DNA of 64,000 nt from Rhinopomastus cyanomelas (lineage: Eukaryota > Chordata > Aves > Bucerotiformes > Rhinopomastidae), in assembly GCA_013400115.1 (NCBI GenBank), contig VXBP01004441.1, positions 114,116 through 178,115 of the forward strand, given 5' to 3'. The translations under genes and the position numbers were made by a program. Positions 55,644-64,000 of this stretch are shown one piece after another. How positions within the stretch are numbered: position 1 is the first letter of the stretch; every line of letters begins with the position of its first letter. The notes below the pieces were generated by a model, which was not told where the DNA came from, made no database searches, and saw only the letters and a program-made list of their open reading frames with translations.

Positions 55644-56092
55644 TCACAGAATCAGAGAACGTTAGGGATGGAAAGAGACCTCGAAAGATCATCCAGTCCA
55701 ATCCCCCAGCCACAGCAGGATCCCCTAGATCCAGTCACACAGGAACATGGCCAGGTGGGTTTTAAATGTCTCCAGAGAAGGAGACTCCACAACCCCCCTG
55801 GGCAGCCCCTGCCAGGGCTCTGGCACCCTCACCATCAAGAAGCTCCTTCTCACATTCATGTGGAACCTCCTGTGTTCCAGGTCACACCCACTGCCCCATG
55901 TCCTATCATTAGATGCCCCTGAGCAAAGCCTGGCTCCCTCCTCCTGACACCCACCCTTCACATATTTATCAAGATTAATGGGGTCACCCCTCAGTCTCCT
56001 TTTCTCCAAGCTGAAGAGACCCAGCTCCCTCCTCAGCCTTTCCTCAGCAGGGAGATGCTCCCCTCCCTTCATCAACTTTGTGGCTCCCTCTT
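55644..56092 (-). mobile_element. CR1-A LINE with open ORF2 tail
   Basis: 3' end TCACAGAATCAGAGAACG. The minus frame 56231-55725 (168 codons, the first third outside CR1) is open through T-K-L-M-K-G-G-E-H-L, L-R-G-D-P-I-N-L-D and C-Q-E-E-G-A-R-L to F-L-C-D-W-I-stop. Least damaged minus-strand A copy. Confidence 0.95.
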
Positions 56093-56388
56093 TGCTTTGT
56101 AAACCCCTCATTCTCACTGAGCAGCCAGACTTCATGAAAGTCACCCCACTGTGATCAGGCAGCTCAGGTAACTGATGACTCAAGACAGGAATTGAGATCA
56201 TGGCCCCAAATCCTTCTTGCCATCGAACCACGTGTTCAGTATGTGATTTTTCACTTTGTTCCTTCCTGCCTGCTAGTGCTCACCTTGCTGCAACCTTTGC
56301 TGTGTGGGCTGCAGTCCCCTGCCATCGCATAGGGGTTGCATCATTTCATTAGTAAAGCTGGTCATCAGAGAGGCAGGGGTGTAACTGC

Positions 56389-56554
56389 CAGTGGCTGCCC
56401 AGGGAGGCTCTGGAGTCTCCTTCTCTGGACACCCTCAAAACCTGTCTGGAGATGTTCCTGTGCAACTGGATCTAGGGGATCCTGCACTGCCAGGGGGTTG
56501 GACCAGATGATTTTCAAGGTCCCTTCCAACCTCTAATGCTCTGTGATTCTGTGA
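56389..56554 (+). mobile_element. CR1-A LINE, short 3' copy
   Basis: From A-G-T-G-G-C-T-G-C-C-C-A-G-G to a perfect tail. More diverged than most (GACACCCTCAAAACC). Confidence 0.92.
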
Positions 56555-57673
56555 TGGTGGGCAGAGAAAGTCCTGTTAGCAGAAGAGGGATTTTCCTGGA
56601 TGGATATAGGAGTTGTCGTGGCTCCCCAGGGGCTACTGAGGGCTGGACATGCTCATTCACCGGGCACGTTTCATGGCTTAGCCCTGCAGGAGCATACCCC
56701 CATCTCTGCTTGATGGATTAATGGGGTAGTGTTAAGGATTCAGTGAGCCAGGGCTGTTTTGAGAGGGAGGCCATTAAATTCTGCCAGTAATTGGGCTTCC
56801 CAGGCCTTCGCGTCGTTACACCAGCGGTAATGGTGGTGGCACTCCAGCGAATAGCTGCCGCAGCGCTGGCATCAAACAAGTTGTGCTGCTGAGTTGGGCT
56901 GTGGAGACAAAACCTGAGCGGGATGAGGGCAGAAGCAAGACTCTCGTTCACCCTGGGACACCAGGCTTCTTTCTCCCTTCCCTTCACGTCTGCCTGTCTG
57001 ATTGCTCTGGCGGTTTTCAGATCTGCCCTTGCTGGCGTCTGTCTGTGTCTGCCCCTTCCCTCAGCGCCTCGCGCTCTGCCGTCCCAGCGTTTCACGGCGG
57101 GGCGGGGGCCGCTGTGAAGTGGGCTGCCCCTGCCAGCGTGGGGCTGACATCCTCAGCGCAGTCCCAGTGCACCGCCCGTGTCGTTTGCCCGGAAAAGCTG
57201 TCAGGCAAAATTTGTTAGGTTTTCCGCGGCTCTGATTCCTCTATCCCCGCGAGTGTCTTTGCGAAGAGACAGCATTGATTTTTGCCATCCCGCACACACA
57301 CGCGTACAAATACGATTCATTCCAGCCCATTCCTTAGAATAACTTTTGTGAGCTGTGATTCCGGCTAAAATGAGCCTTCTCACAGCTCGGCCTCTCCACC
57401 CGGCGCACGGAGCACAGTGACGTTACCGCGAGTGAAATCCACTCGCCTCGGCTGTTGTTGTGGGGGACACTCTCTAGAGACAAGGGTTGGTGCTACGTTG
57501 CGTTAGTGTGTGTGAAAACCCAGCACTGTGGTGTGAATGTGGGATCAACAAACCAGCCAGAAGGGGTTGAAACCGCTGGTCCACTTCTTACATTTATGCT
57601 CCACTGAAGTAAAAAGTGGCTATTAAATGTCAGCGTCTGTGTTATAAATGTCGGTGTCTATATTGTAATGTAC
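56555..57673. other. unique DNA with a GC/CpG-rich core
   Basis: 57045-57430 contains GGCGGGGCGGGGGCCGC and many CpG, including an Sp1-like GGGGCGGGG. It resembles a weak CpG island, but I see no TATA box, first exon or start codon context to support a promoter. Confidence 0.35.
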
Positions 57674-57724
57674 TGTGTTCCTGGGAGATCCTGCTCTGGC
57701 AGGGAGAGTGGACTAGATGATCTT
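57674..57724 (+). mobile_element. CR1-A 3' UTR piece without tail
   Basis: TGTTCCTGGGAGATCCTGC to GACTAGATGATCTT. It stops exactly where the next copy begins, in the same orientation. Confidence 0.85.
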
Positions 57725-58164
57725 GTGCTTTTGTGGCCAAGAGGGCCAAGAGCATCATGGGGCGGATCTGAAGGGGGATGGTTAGCAGATCGGTAGAGGT
57801 TCTTCTCCTCCTCGGCTCTCCCCCTCGTGAGAACTCACCTGGAGTCTTGTGTCCATTTCTGGCCCCCTCAGTTCCACAGGGGCACAGAGCTGCTGGAGAG
57901 AGCCCAGCGCAGAGTCACAGAGGTGATGAAGGGAGTGGAACATCCTAACCTGATGTGGCTTGATCTTCTTTTTCTCTGCATCATTTCTTCACTGTGAGGG
58001 TGAGAAGGGGCTGCCCAGGGGGGTTGTGGAGTGTCCTCTGGAGACCATTAAAACCTACCTGGCATTGTTCAGTGCGACTTGGTCTAGGTGATCCTGCTGT
58101 GGCAGGGGAATTGGACTAGATGATCTTTCGAGGGCCCTTCCAATCCCTAATATTCTGTGATTCT
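57725..58164 (+). mobile_element. CR1-A LINE, tandem with previous piece
   Basis: Starts in V-A-K-R-A-K-S-I-M-G-R-I (post-RT) and runs to the tail (ATTCTGTGATTCT). About 200 bp after E-V-M-K-G-V-E-H are replaced by about 40 bp of unrelated sequence (57947-57988). Confidence 0.93.
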
Positions 58165-58677
58165 AGCCTACCCCATGCTGACATCTGTGAGGCTGAGCAA
58201 CATCAGGCACTGGCTGTGGGCCCGCCTGGGAGCAGGAGATATTTTCAGACCAAGCCAGACGATGAGCCATGGAGCCCTCCCCGGGACTGGCATCAGCCAG
58301 ATGGTCTGGCAGCCATCCTGCACTGCCCACAGGCAGCCCAGCACTGGAGCCTTCGTGTTCCAGCGACAGTACGTACTTCTCCTCTCTTTTCTAGCTGGGA
58401 TGTGCTTGGAAAGGATGAGTGCACCACTCACAAGAGCTGCTGTAAATGGGCATTAGGGTTAGGATTAGTGATGTTAGTGACGAAGCTTGGAGGTAGTTGC
58501 CTTTAAATGGGTCTGAACTTAGGTGCTGATCATATTTGATTGCTGGGTGGAGGATTGTCTTTAGGGCACTGTTGGGTTAGATGAGGACCTTGCTGATAGG
58601 GTGTGTGACTGGTGCTAGACAAGGCAGGCTCTCTGTTTTCAGATTGGTTATGATTTGGAGCCAGTTCTGTAACAGGC
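58165..58677. other. unique DNA
   Basis: Three overlapping frames near 58120-58506 show no recognisable domain. Confidence 0.4.
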
Positions 58678-58785
58678 TCACAGAACATTAGGGAAGGGAA
58701 GGGATCTCGAAAGATCATCTACACCAATCTCTTCGCCACTGCAGGATCCCCTAGATCCAGTCACACAGGAACGTCTCCAGAGAAG
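58678..58785 (-). mobile_element. CR1-A 3' fragment of a head-to-head pair
   Basis: TCACAGAACATTAGGGAAGG to CGTCTCCAGAGAAGG. A deletion removes the G-H-V-P segment (AGGAACGTCTCC). Ends exactly at the start of the + copy. Confidence 0.93.
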
Positions 58786-59071
58786 GCTCCGCTCAGTGTC
58801 ATCTAATGAGAGGACAAGGAGCAATGAGTATGAGCTGGAGCAGAGGAGGTTCCACATCAATGTGAGAAGGAACTTCTTCCCAGTGAGGGTGCCAGAGCCC
58901 TGGCAGTGGCTGCCCAGGGGGGTTGTGGAGTCTCCTTCCCTGGAGATGTTTAAAACCCCCCTGGCCATGTTCCTGTGTGACTGGATCTAGGTGGCTCTGC
59001 TGTGGCAGAGGGATTGGACTAGATGATCTTTGGAGGTGCTTTCCAAACCCTAGTGTTCTGTGATTCTGTGA
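58786..59071 (+). mobile_element. CR1-A LINE of a head-to-head pair
   Basis: Starts at the R-S-V-S-S-N-E-R segment; the frame 58796-58990 is open to F-L-C-D-W-I-stop. Tail perfect. Confidence 0.95.
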
Positions 59072-59508
59072 AGTAAGACAGGTATTTGTTGCTTTCTGCC
59101 AACTATGCTTCTAGGAGAAAGGGGTCTTCTGGGGGGCCGTAAGGAGCAGTGAAGCCTCACTCTACAGTCTCGCTAGTGCTGCATCCCATCTATTTTATTT
59201 GAGTTTCTGATCCATTTTGACAACATCTTACATAGTCCTGTCTTAAAGGTCAAACCCGCTCCTCGCCAACCATAACTGACAAATGAAAACACCGGTGTTT
59301 TAGAAAAATGACACCCCTAATAGGTTAATCTCATCTTTATCAGCTGAACCCGATAGGATGCTCTTGAGAAGCACTGGGGATGCTCAGCATAAGCATTTCT
59401 GAGCCGGTGAGAAGCTCGGCTTAAGCTGCCGTTACAGCAGCCTGCAGGACCAATCAATATGAAATCTGGAAAATATCGGTGGATCAAGGCAGGTGCTGGT
59501 TTTCACAG
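59072..59508. other. unique DNA upstream of a weak candidate exon
   Basis: Repeat-free. Ends in GCTGGTTTTCACAG, a fair acceptor. Confidence 0.4.
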
Positions 59509-59594
59509 TCGTTCAGGATTACTCTGTCCATGAACTTGATTGCCCAGGTGAAGCTGTCCAGGTGTCCTCCAGAACCCAGCAGTTCTTCAAGGAG
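59509..59594 (+). CDS. weak candidate exon
   Basis: 86 bp between an acceptor at 59508 and a weak donor AGGAG/GTACTT. Reading two bases and then 28 codons gives VQDYSVHELDCPGEAVQVSS followed by R-T-Q-Q-F-F-K-E. A second forward frame is also open, so the coding signal is not decisive. Not recognised. Confidence 0.22.
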
Positions 59595-60440
59595 GTACTT
59601 ACTCTTAAAAGAGCCCCCCAAAAACCCCCTCCCCAGAAACATCCATTGGCTTTTTCTAGTGTTTGTGGACCTGGAAGGTAAACAAAGGGATTTTAAAATG
59701 TCTTGAAAAGAAAGCCCTGAGCGCATTTCACGTGTGTCCACAGTGGCACCGCAGGTTTGGCTGGTGCCTTTGGTGCAGTGGAATTAATCTGGATGCAAGA
59801 TTGAGGACGAGGGGCAGCAAAACGAAATGGCCCGTGACTCCTGACGAGGAACGTCCCTAGGGATGGTACGCTGCTTTCCACAGTGCAAGAACTGAGGTCA
59901 CTGGAAGAAATTACCACATGGCAGGCTGAAAAATGAGGGCCACCACAGGCTGCTGCTGATGCAGGACGCTCCCGTGAATTCAGAGCGCCGTCAGTCAGGT
60001 ATTCGTGGGAAGGGAAAACAAATCAATACTTGCTAATCAGAAATCTCTGCTATGACCCAGCAGATTTTCAATAAAAAAGGGGACTGTACCCTGGGAGCAG
60101 CCAGGCCTGTCCTCACCATGAGGCTGTCGAAGCCTCAGCCTCTCCAGACATCTCTCAGGAGCCAGTGCAGACACTCGTTTGTGGGCCAGGCAGACCCAGC
60201 CACGCGGCGATGTAGTTTTTCTTGCTTCTTGTGGCTGCATTTTACTGCTCTGATTTAGGGTGGTAGATGCCATCAGGTAAATGATAGCTTTTGTGTGGGA
60301 AAGCACATTCCTTTTATGCTGAGTAGGAAACAGCCCATCTGTTGGGCAAGAAAAAATATTGTCATTTACATAAACATCCCTGAAAGGTACTTTCCTTCCA
60401 GCGTGTCTGTGTGCCTGGGCCTCTCAGCAGCAAACACGTT
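59595..60440. other. unique DNA
   Basis: Nothing recognised; frames at 60037-60306 (minus) and 60052-60258 (plus) have no domain. Confidence 0.45.
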
Positions 60441-60500
60441 CAGGAATCATTCAGGTTGGAAAAGACCCTTAAGGTCCTTAAGTCCAACTGTTAAGGACAT
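60441..60500 (-). mobile_element. old CR1 3' fragment
   Basis: AGGAATCATTCAGGTTGGAA and CTTAAGGTCCTTAAGTCCAA: antisense UTR of an older CR1. Tandem with the next minus-strand CR1-A. Confidence 0.75.
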
Positions 60501-60523
60501 GTCTCCTTTTCACAGGATCACAC

Positions 60524-60726
60524 TGAATCACAGAACATGAGGGATTGGAAGGGACCTCGAAAGATCATCCAGTCCCGTCCCCCTGCCACAGCAGGATCAC
60601 CCAGACCAAGTCACCCAGGAACATGGCCAGGTGGGTTTTAAACATCTCCAGAGGAGGAGACTCCACAACTCCCCTGGGCAGCCCCTTCCAGCGCTCTGTC
60701 CCTCTCACTGTGAACTGTCCTTCTCC
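60524..60726 (-). mobile_element. CR1-A 3' fragment
   Basis: TGAATCACAGAACATGAGGG through UTR and C-terminal codons to CTCACTGTGAACTGTCC, where it stops within the F-F-P-V-R-V segment. Confidence 0.93.
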
Positions 60727-61330
60727 AAGTCTAAGCAAATTGGATGGAGGAATGATTTCACCCTCAGTCCTCCTCTGTGCAGTCTGTGACGATGACTCAC
60801 AGTCTGCGGTTCACGTTGCTCAGAGAGGTGCCAGAGCTAAAACCTTGAGGAGCAGACCTTAATGTGGCTATTTAAACAAATTTAATAATCTCTTCCTTTA
60901 ATTTTTTGGAGGAAATCCTAATTGACTTTGCTTTAACATGTAACCAGGCTTCATCCCAAGACCGTGTCCTTGGGCCACTTTCAGTCATTGCCGAGATCAA
61001 AGAGTAATTTAGTCTTTTCTCTTTTTTTAATCTTTCTCCTTGCTGCTAAGAAAAATGAAAGGAGGGAGATATATTGTGGGAGGAGCTGAGCGCAAGAGCA
61101 ATTGCAGAGTTCTCCCCTCTCACCTTGGAAGTGATGAGGGAGAATATTGCCCAACAGAAGACTGAGCTCATAAAGATGCCTCGTGATGAGTGTGGAAGGA
61201 ATTATATACAGTAAGTGAGTGAGGCAGGAACCTGGAGACTCTCTATAGCCACTTTCCCCAAACACAGGAAGAAACATTTTCTAATATTACTAAAGACTAT
61301 TAGTGTTGCTGTCAGCAGCGTGACTCACCA
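60727..61330. other. unique AT-rich DNA
   Basis: Nothing recognised. Confidence 0.5.
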
Positions 61331-61615
61331 CAGGGCTCAGANACTGAGCACCAGACTCCAGATGTGGTCTCACCAGAGCAGAGTAAAGGGGGAGAAGAAC
61401 CTCTCTTGATCTGCTAACCACCCCTTTCTGATCCACCCCAGGATGCTGTTGGCCTTCTTGGCCACAAGGGCCCATTGCTGGCTCATGGTCATCCTGCTGG
61501 CCACCTGGTCTCCCAGGTCCCTTTCTCCTACACTGCTCTCCAGCAGGTCAGTCCCCACCCTGTCTCGGTCCCTGGGGTTGTTCCTGCCCACGTGCCAGAC
61601 TCTCCGCTGCCCTTG
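61331..61615 (-). mobile_element. CR1-A fragment from the end of the RT domain
   Basis: The minus frame 61591-61370 reads G-R-N-N-P-R-D-R-D-R-V-G, L-L-E-S-S-V-G-E-R-D-L-G and M-S-Q-Q-W-A-L-V-A-K-K-A-N-S-I-L-G-W-I-R. It lacks the 3' 450 bp of the element. The sequence contains an undetermined base (n) at 61342 beside the truncation. Confidence 0.92.
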
Positions 61616-62382
61616 TAAGCAGCAACAACAGCTTCTACAAGGTCATCAGGACTGCTGAGTGTTTCCTTTTCTGCTCAGCGATGCTCAACAGTCTTGTTTC
61701 TGGTCAAAATAATTTCAGTGTGAACTATGAAGCGTAGAAATAATGAGGCCAGTTTTCATGAAGGCACCGTTCCCTTGCGAGCGGGATGTGCGGTCACAGC
61801 TGAGCAGCGGCAGCGACTCGCCGTTTGTGGCTCCAGAGCAGAAGGCCTTACTGGTGCTCAACAGCAGCCTGGTGGGACTGTGTCCAGGGCAGCTCATCCG
61901 TGCTCAGGAAAGAGGGATTCGCACAGGGACCGCTGCAGCAAAAGGCCCCCAGCAGTTTGGGTGGAAGAGATGCTGAAGGACACTCAGGTTTGGTAGAAGC
62001 AGGAGATGCAGCACCTGTGACACAGGAGTTCTAGGAAGATGTAGGCAAAGCTGGCAAATGAAACACATCAGTTTGCTGATGGCTCTGCACTGGGTTTCTA
62101 ATTTCTGTGATGACGCAGAATATTTTAGGCTGCATCTGGAGAAGTTCCTGGTGCGTCCAGCTTGGCACTGGTGGTGCCAGTAACCTGCAGCCTGGGTTTG
62201 GCCACCCAAACAAACTGCATGTGCGTGTGCTCAGGAATGTTTCCTTTCAGCCCAGGTCCAAAGGCAGCTTGGGACTTTGTCCCACCACTGCTTTTATTTC
62301 TGCTGGTAATTTCAGTTCTGCACATCTCTCAGAGATTTTAAGTGAGAATCAGTCTTTCCCTTTCTTTCAGAGACTGAAAGAA
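61616..62382. other. unique DNA
   Basis: Several overlapping 60-100 codon frames on both strands; none has a recognisable domain. Confidence 0.4.
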
Positions 62383-62814
62383 GACAATGAAGGAAGGGGA
62401 GCATCTCCCTGCTGAGGAAAGGCTGAGGGAGCTGGGGCTCTGGAGCTGGGAGAAAAGGAGCCTGAGGGGTGACCCCATGAATGTTGATAAACATGTGAAG
62501 GGTGGGTGTCAGGAGGATGGAGCCAGGCTCTGCTCAGGGGCACCTAGTGATAGGACAAGGAACAGTGGGTGTCAGCTGGAACACAGGAGGTTCCACATCA
62601 GTGTGAGAAAGAACTTCTTGATGGAGAGGGTGACAGAGCCCTGGCAGGGCCTGCCTAAGGGGGGGTTATGGAGTCTCCTTCTCTGGAGACATTTCAAACC
62701 CCCCTGGCCATGTTCCTGTATGACTGGATCTAGGGGATCCTGCTGTGGTAGGGGGGTGGGACTGGATGATCTTTGGAGGTCCCTTCTAATTCCTCATGTC
62801 CTGTGATTCTGTGA
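62383..62814 (+). mobile_element. CR1-A LINE, 5'-truncated
   Basis: The frame 62387-62806 is open from K-E-G-E-H-L-P-A-E-E-R-L through L-R-G-D-P-M-N-V-D to Q-G-L-P-K-G, where an extra G shifts it. Tail GTCCTGTGATTCTGTGA. Confidence 0.95.
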
Positions 62815-63370
62815 AACGAGCCTCAGCTCTGAGCAGGAAGGCTTTAGGGCACGCTGTGTTCTTCCTCCCGTTACCATATTCCCAGCTGCAGAAAGAATTA
62901 AGCAATGAGGTGAAATAACTGTTTAAAATTACTGAAAATGAATCTTGATCACAGCCTGAAAACTGAGAAGCGTGATCATGGTATTTTGCATCCTCATGAA
63001 TGTACATGAAGTCATTGTTGTGTACCAGGGCACATATTTGTGTGTTAACTTTATCAAATTTAAGTGTTTGTGATATCTCAGTGAGCATGAAATGTAGTTA
63101 CTTGGTTGCACCTGTTCATGATAATTGGATTCAATATTCACGAATGATTTTCCAGTAACCATGTGCATGAGCAGTGATCATTAAGACAAGCTTCCAGCTC
63201 CCCAAATGTTGTATTGCAAGTGATCTGTGGGCCCTGTGAAAACAAAGCTTTATGGAGCACCAGCTGACACGTGGCGGCGTGTGCACGGCTGAGTGCTCCT
63301 CTTGGCCGGGGTAACGAGCCCCTGCGCCGCTACAGATGGGAGCTCACCTTCGTGCGGCGGTTAGGGAAGA
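62815..63370. other. unique DNA
   Basis: AT-rich; nothing recognised. Confidence 0.5.
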
Positions 63371-63740
63371 GGTGAGGGAGCTTGGAGAAACAGAAGCTGA
63401 GGGGTGACCCCAGTAGTGTTGATAAATGTGTGAAGGGCAGGTGTCAGGAGGATGGAGCCAGGCTCTGCTTAGTGGCATCTGATGATAGGACAAGGGGCAG
63501 TGGGTGTGAGCTGGGACACAGGAGGTTCCACATCAGTCTGAGAAGGAACCTCTTGATGGTGAGTGTGACAGAGCCCTGGAAGGGGCTGCCTGGGCGGGAG
63601 GTTGTGGAGTCTCCTTCTCTGGAGACATTTAAAACCCACCTGGCCATGTTCCTGTGTGACTGGATCGAGGGGATCCTGCTGTGGCTGGGGGATTGGACTG
63701 GTTAATTCCTCCCAATCCCTAATGTTCTGTGATGCTGTGA
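63371..63740 (+). mobile_element. CR1-A LINE, 5'-truncated
   Basis: From A-G-G-G-A-G-C-T-T-G-G-A-G-A-A-A to tail GTTCTGTGATGCTGTGA. The frame 63382-63705 is open past the usual stop, because TCTAG has become TCGAG, and ends in the UTR. Confidence 0.95.
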
Positions 63741-63765
63741 TGCTATCTGCAGTGTAGAAAAAAAA

Positions 63766-64000
63766 GACCTCATCGCTGTCTACAACCATCTGAAAGGACA
63801 CTGTAGCGATGTTGGTGCTGGTCTCTCCACACAGGTAGTTAGTGGTAGAACCAGAGCGAAGGCTTCCAGCTCCAGCAGGGGAGGGTTAGACTTGACATCA
63901 GAAAGCAATTGTTCATGGAGAGTGTGGTCAAGCCCTTGAACGGGCTGCCCAGGGTGGTGGTTGAATCCTCATCCTTGGATGAATTTAAAAGTCGCTTAGA
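63766..64000 (+). mobile_element. CR1-B LINE, cut by window edge
   Basis: From G-A-C-C-T-C-A-T-C-G-C-T-G-T-C-T-A-C-A-A through the C-R-D-V-G-A-G-L segment to L-D-E-F-K-S-R-L; the UTR lies outside the window. In tandem with the preceding CR1-A. Confidence 0.92.

Noticed and set aside
55668..55922. A repeated protein-like family containing R-D-L-x-R-S-S-S-P-I-P-x-P-Q-Q-D-P-L-D-P
   Set aside because: It recurs in many open frames but always antisense to CR1-A UTR and ORF2; it is a by-product of low stop density on that strand, not a gene family.
61342..61342. Undetermined base (n)
   Set aside because: A single ambiguous call beside a CR1 truncation; likely sequencing or assembly uncertainty, not biology.
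1..64000. Regularly recurring short repeats suggesting a CRISPR or tandem array
   Set aside because: The repeats are dispersed CR1 copies of variable length and both orientations, with no uniform spacers.

Overview
This is vertebrate nuclear DNA, almost certainly from a bird. It is dominated by chicken repeat 1 (CR1) LINE retrotransposons, recognisable by the ORF2 C-terminus followed by a short 3' UTR that ends in copies of ATTCTRTG(A). I delimit about 70 CR1 pieces. Summing my hand-drawn boundaries, they cover about 19-20 kb, roughly 30% of the window. That is far above the usual avian level and is the pattern known from Piciformes (woodpeckers, honeyguides, barbets, toucans). The lineage call is inference from repeat load only.

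Family letters here are mine. CR1-A is the dominant, youngest-looking family (about 54 pieces). It ends in an ORF2 tail reading ...FLCDWI-stop, then about 85 bp of UTR (GATCCTGCTGTGG... to GTTCTGTGATTCTGTGA). CR1-B has about 10 pieces, with a UTR containing GATCCCAGGG and CCAACCAGAGTGATTCTGTGA. CR1-C/F (3 pieces), D (2), E (3) and G (4) look older. Nearly all are 5'-truncated and many have internal deletions. One piece (10751-11166) preserves the start of the reverse transcriptase domain, broken by two stops. No copy is full length or capable of retrotransposition on its own. One ancient MIR-like SINE lies near 30.7 kb.

Layout: CR1 copies recur about every kilobase throughout. The largest CR1-free stretch is 37.1-40.6 kb. 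CR1-A copies are mostly on the + strand (about 40 against 14). Several form head-to-head pairs whose 5'-truncated ends abut and whose 3' tails point outward (14.1, 15.5, 52.2, 54.1 and 58.7 kb, with degraded examples at 4.5 and 53.3 kb). One copy is nested inside another (19.6-20.2 kb).

Host gene content: there is no intact single-exon gene. Candidate + strand internal exons with splice signals are at 1937-2010, 20453-20588, 29483-29534 and 41138-41249, with mutually compatible reading phases. Weaker candidates lie at 55108-55178 and 59509-59594. I could not recognise the protein, so the window reads as large introns of an unidentified + strand gene, or partly as intergenic DNA. The remaining unique DNA is AT-rich, with a few stretches that look like conserved non-coding sequence, which cannot be tested here. 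I found no CRISPR array, operon, tRNA gene, rRNA gene or endogenous retrovirus. I also found no convincing new biological system; the most unusual signal is the arrangement of the CR1 copies.
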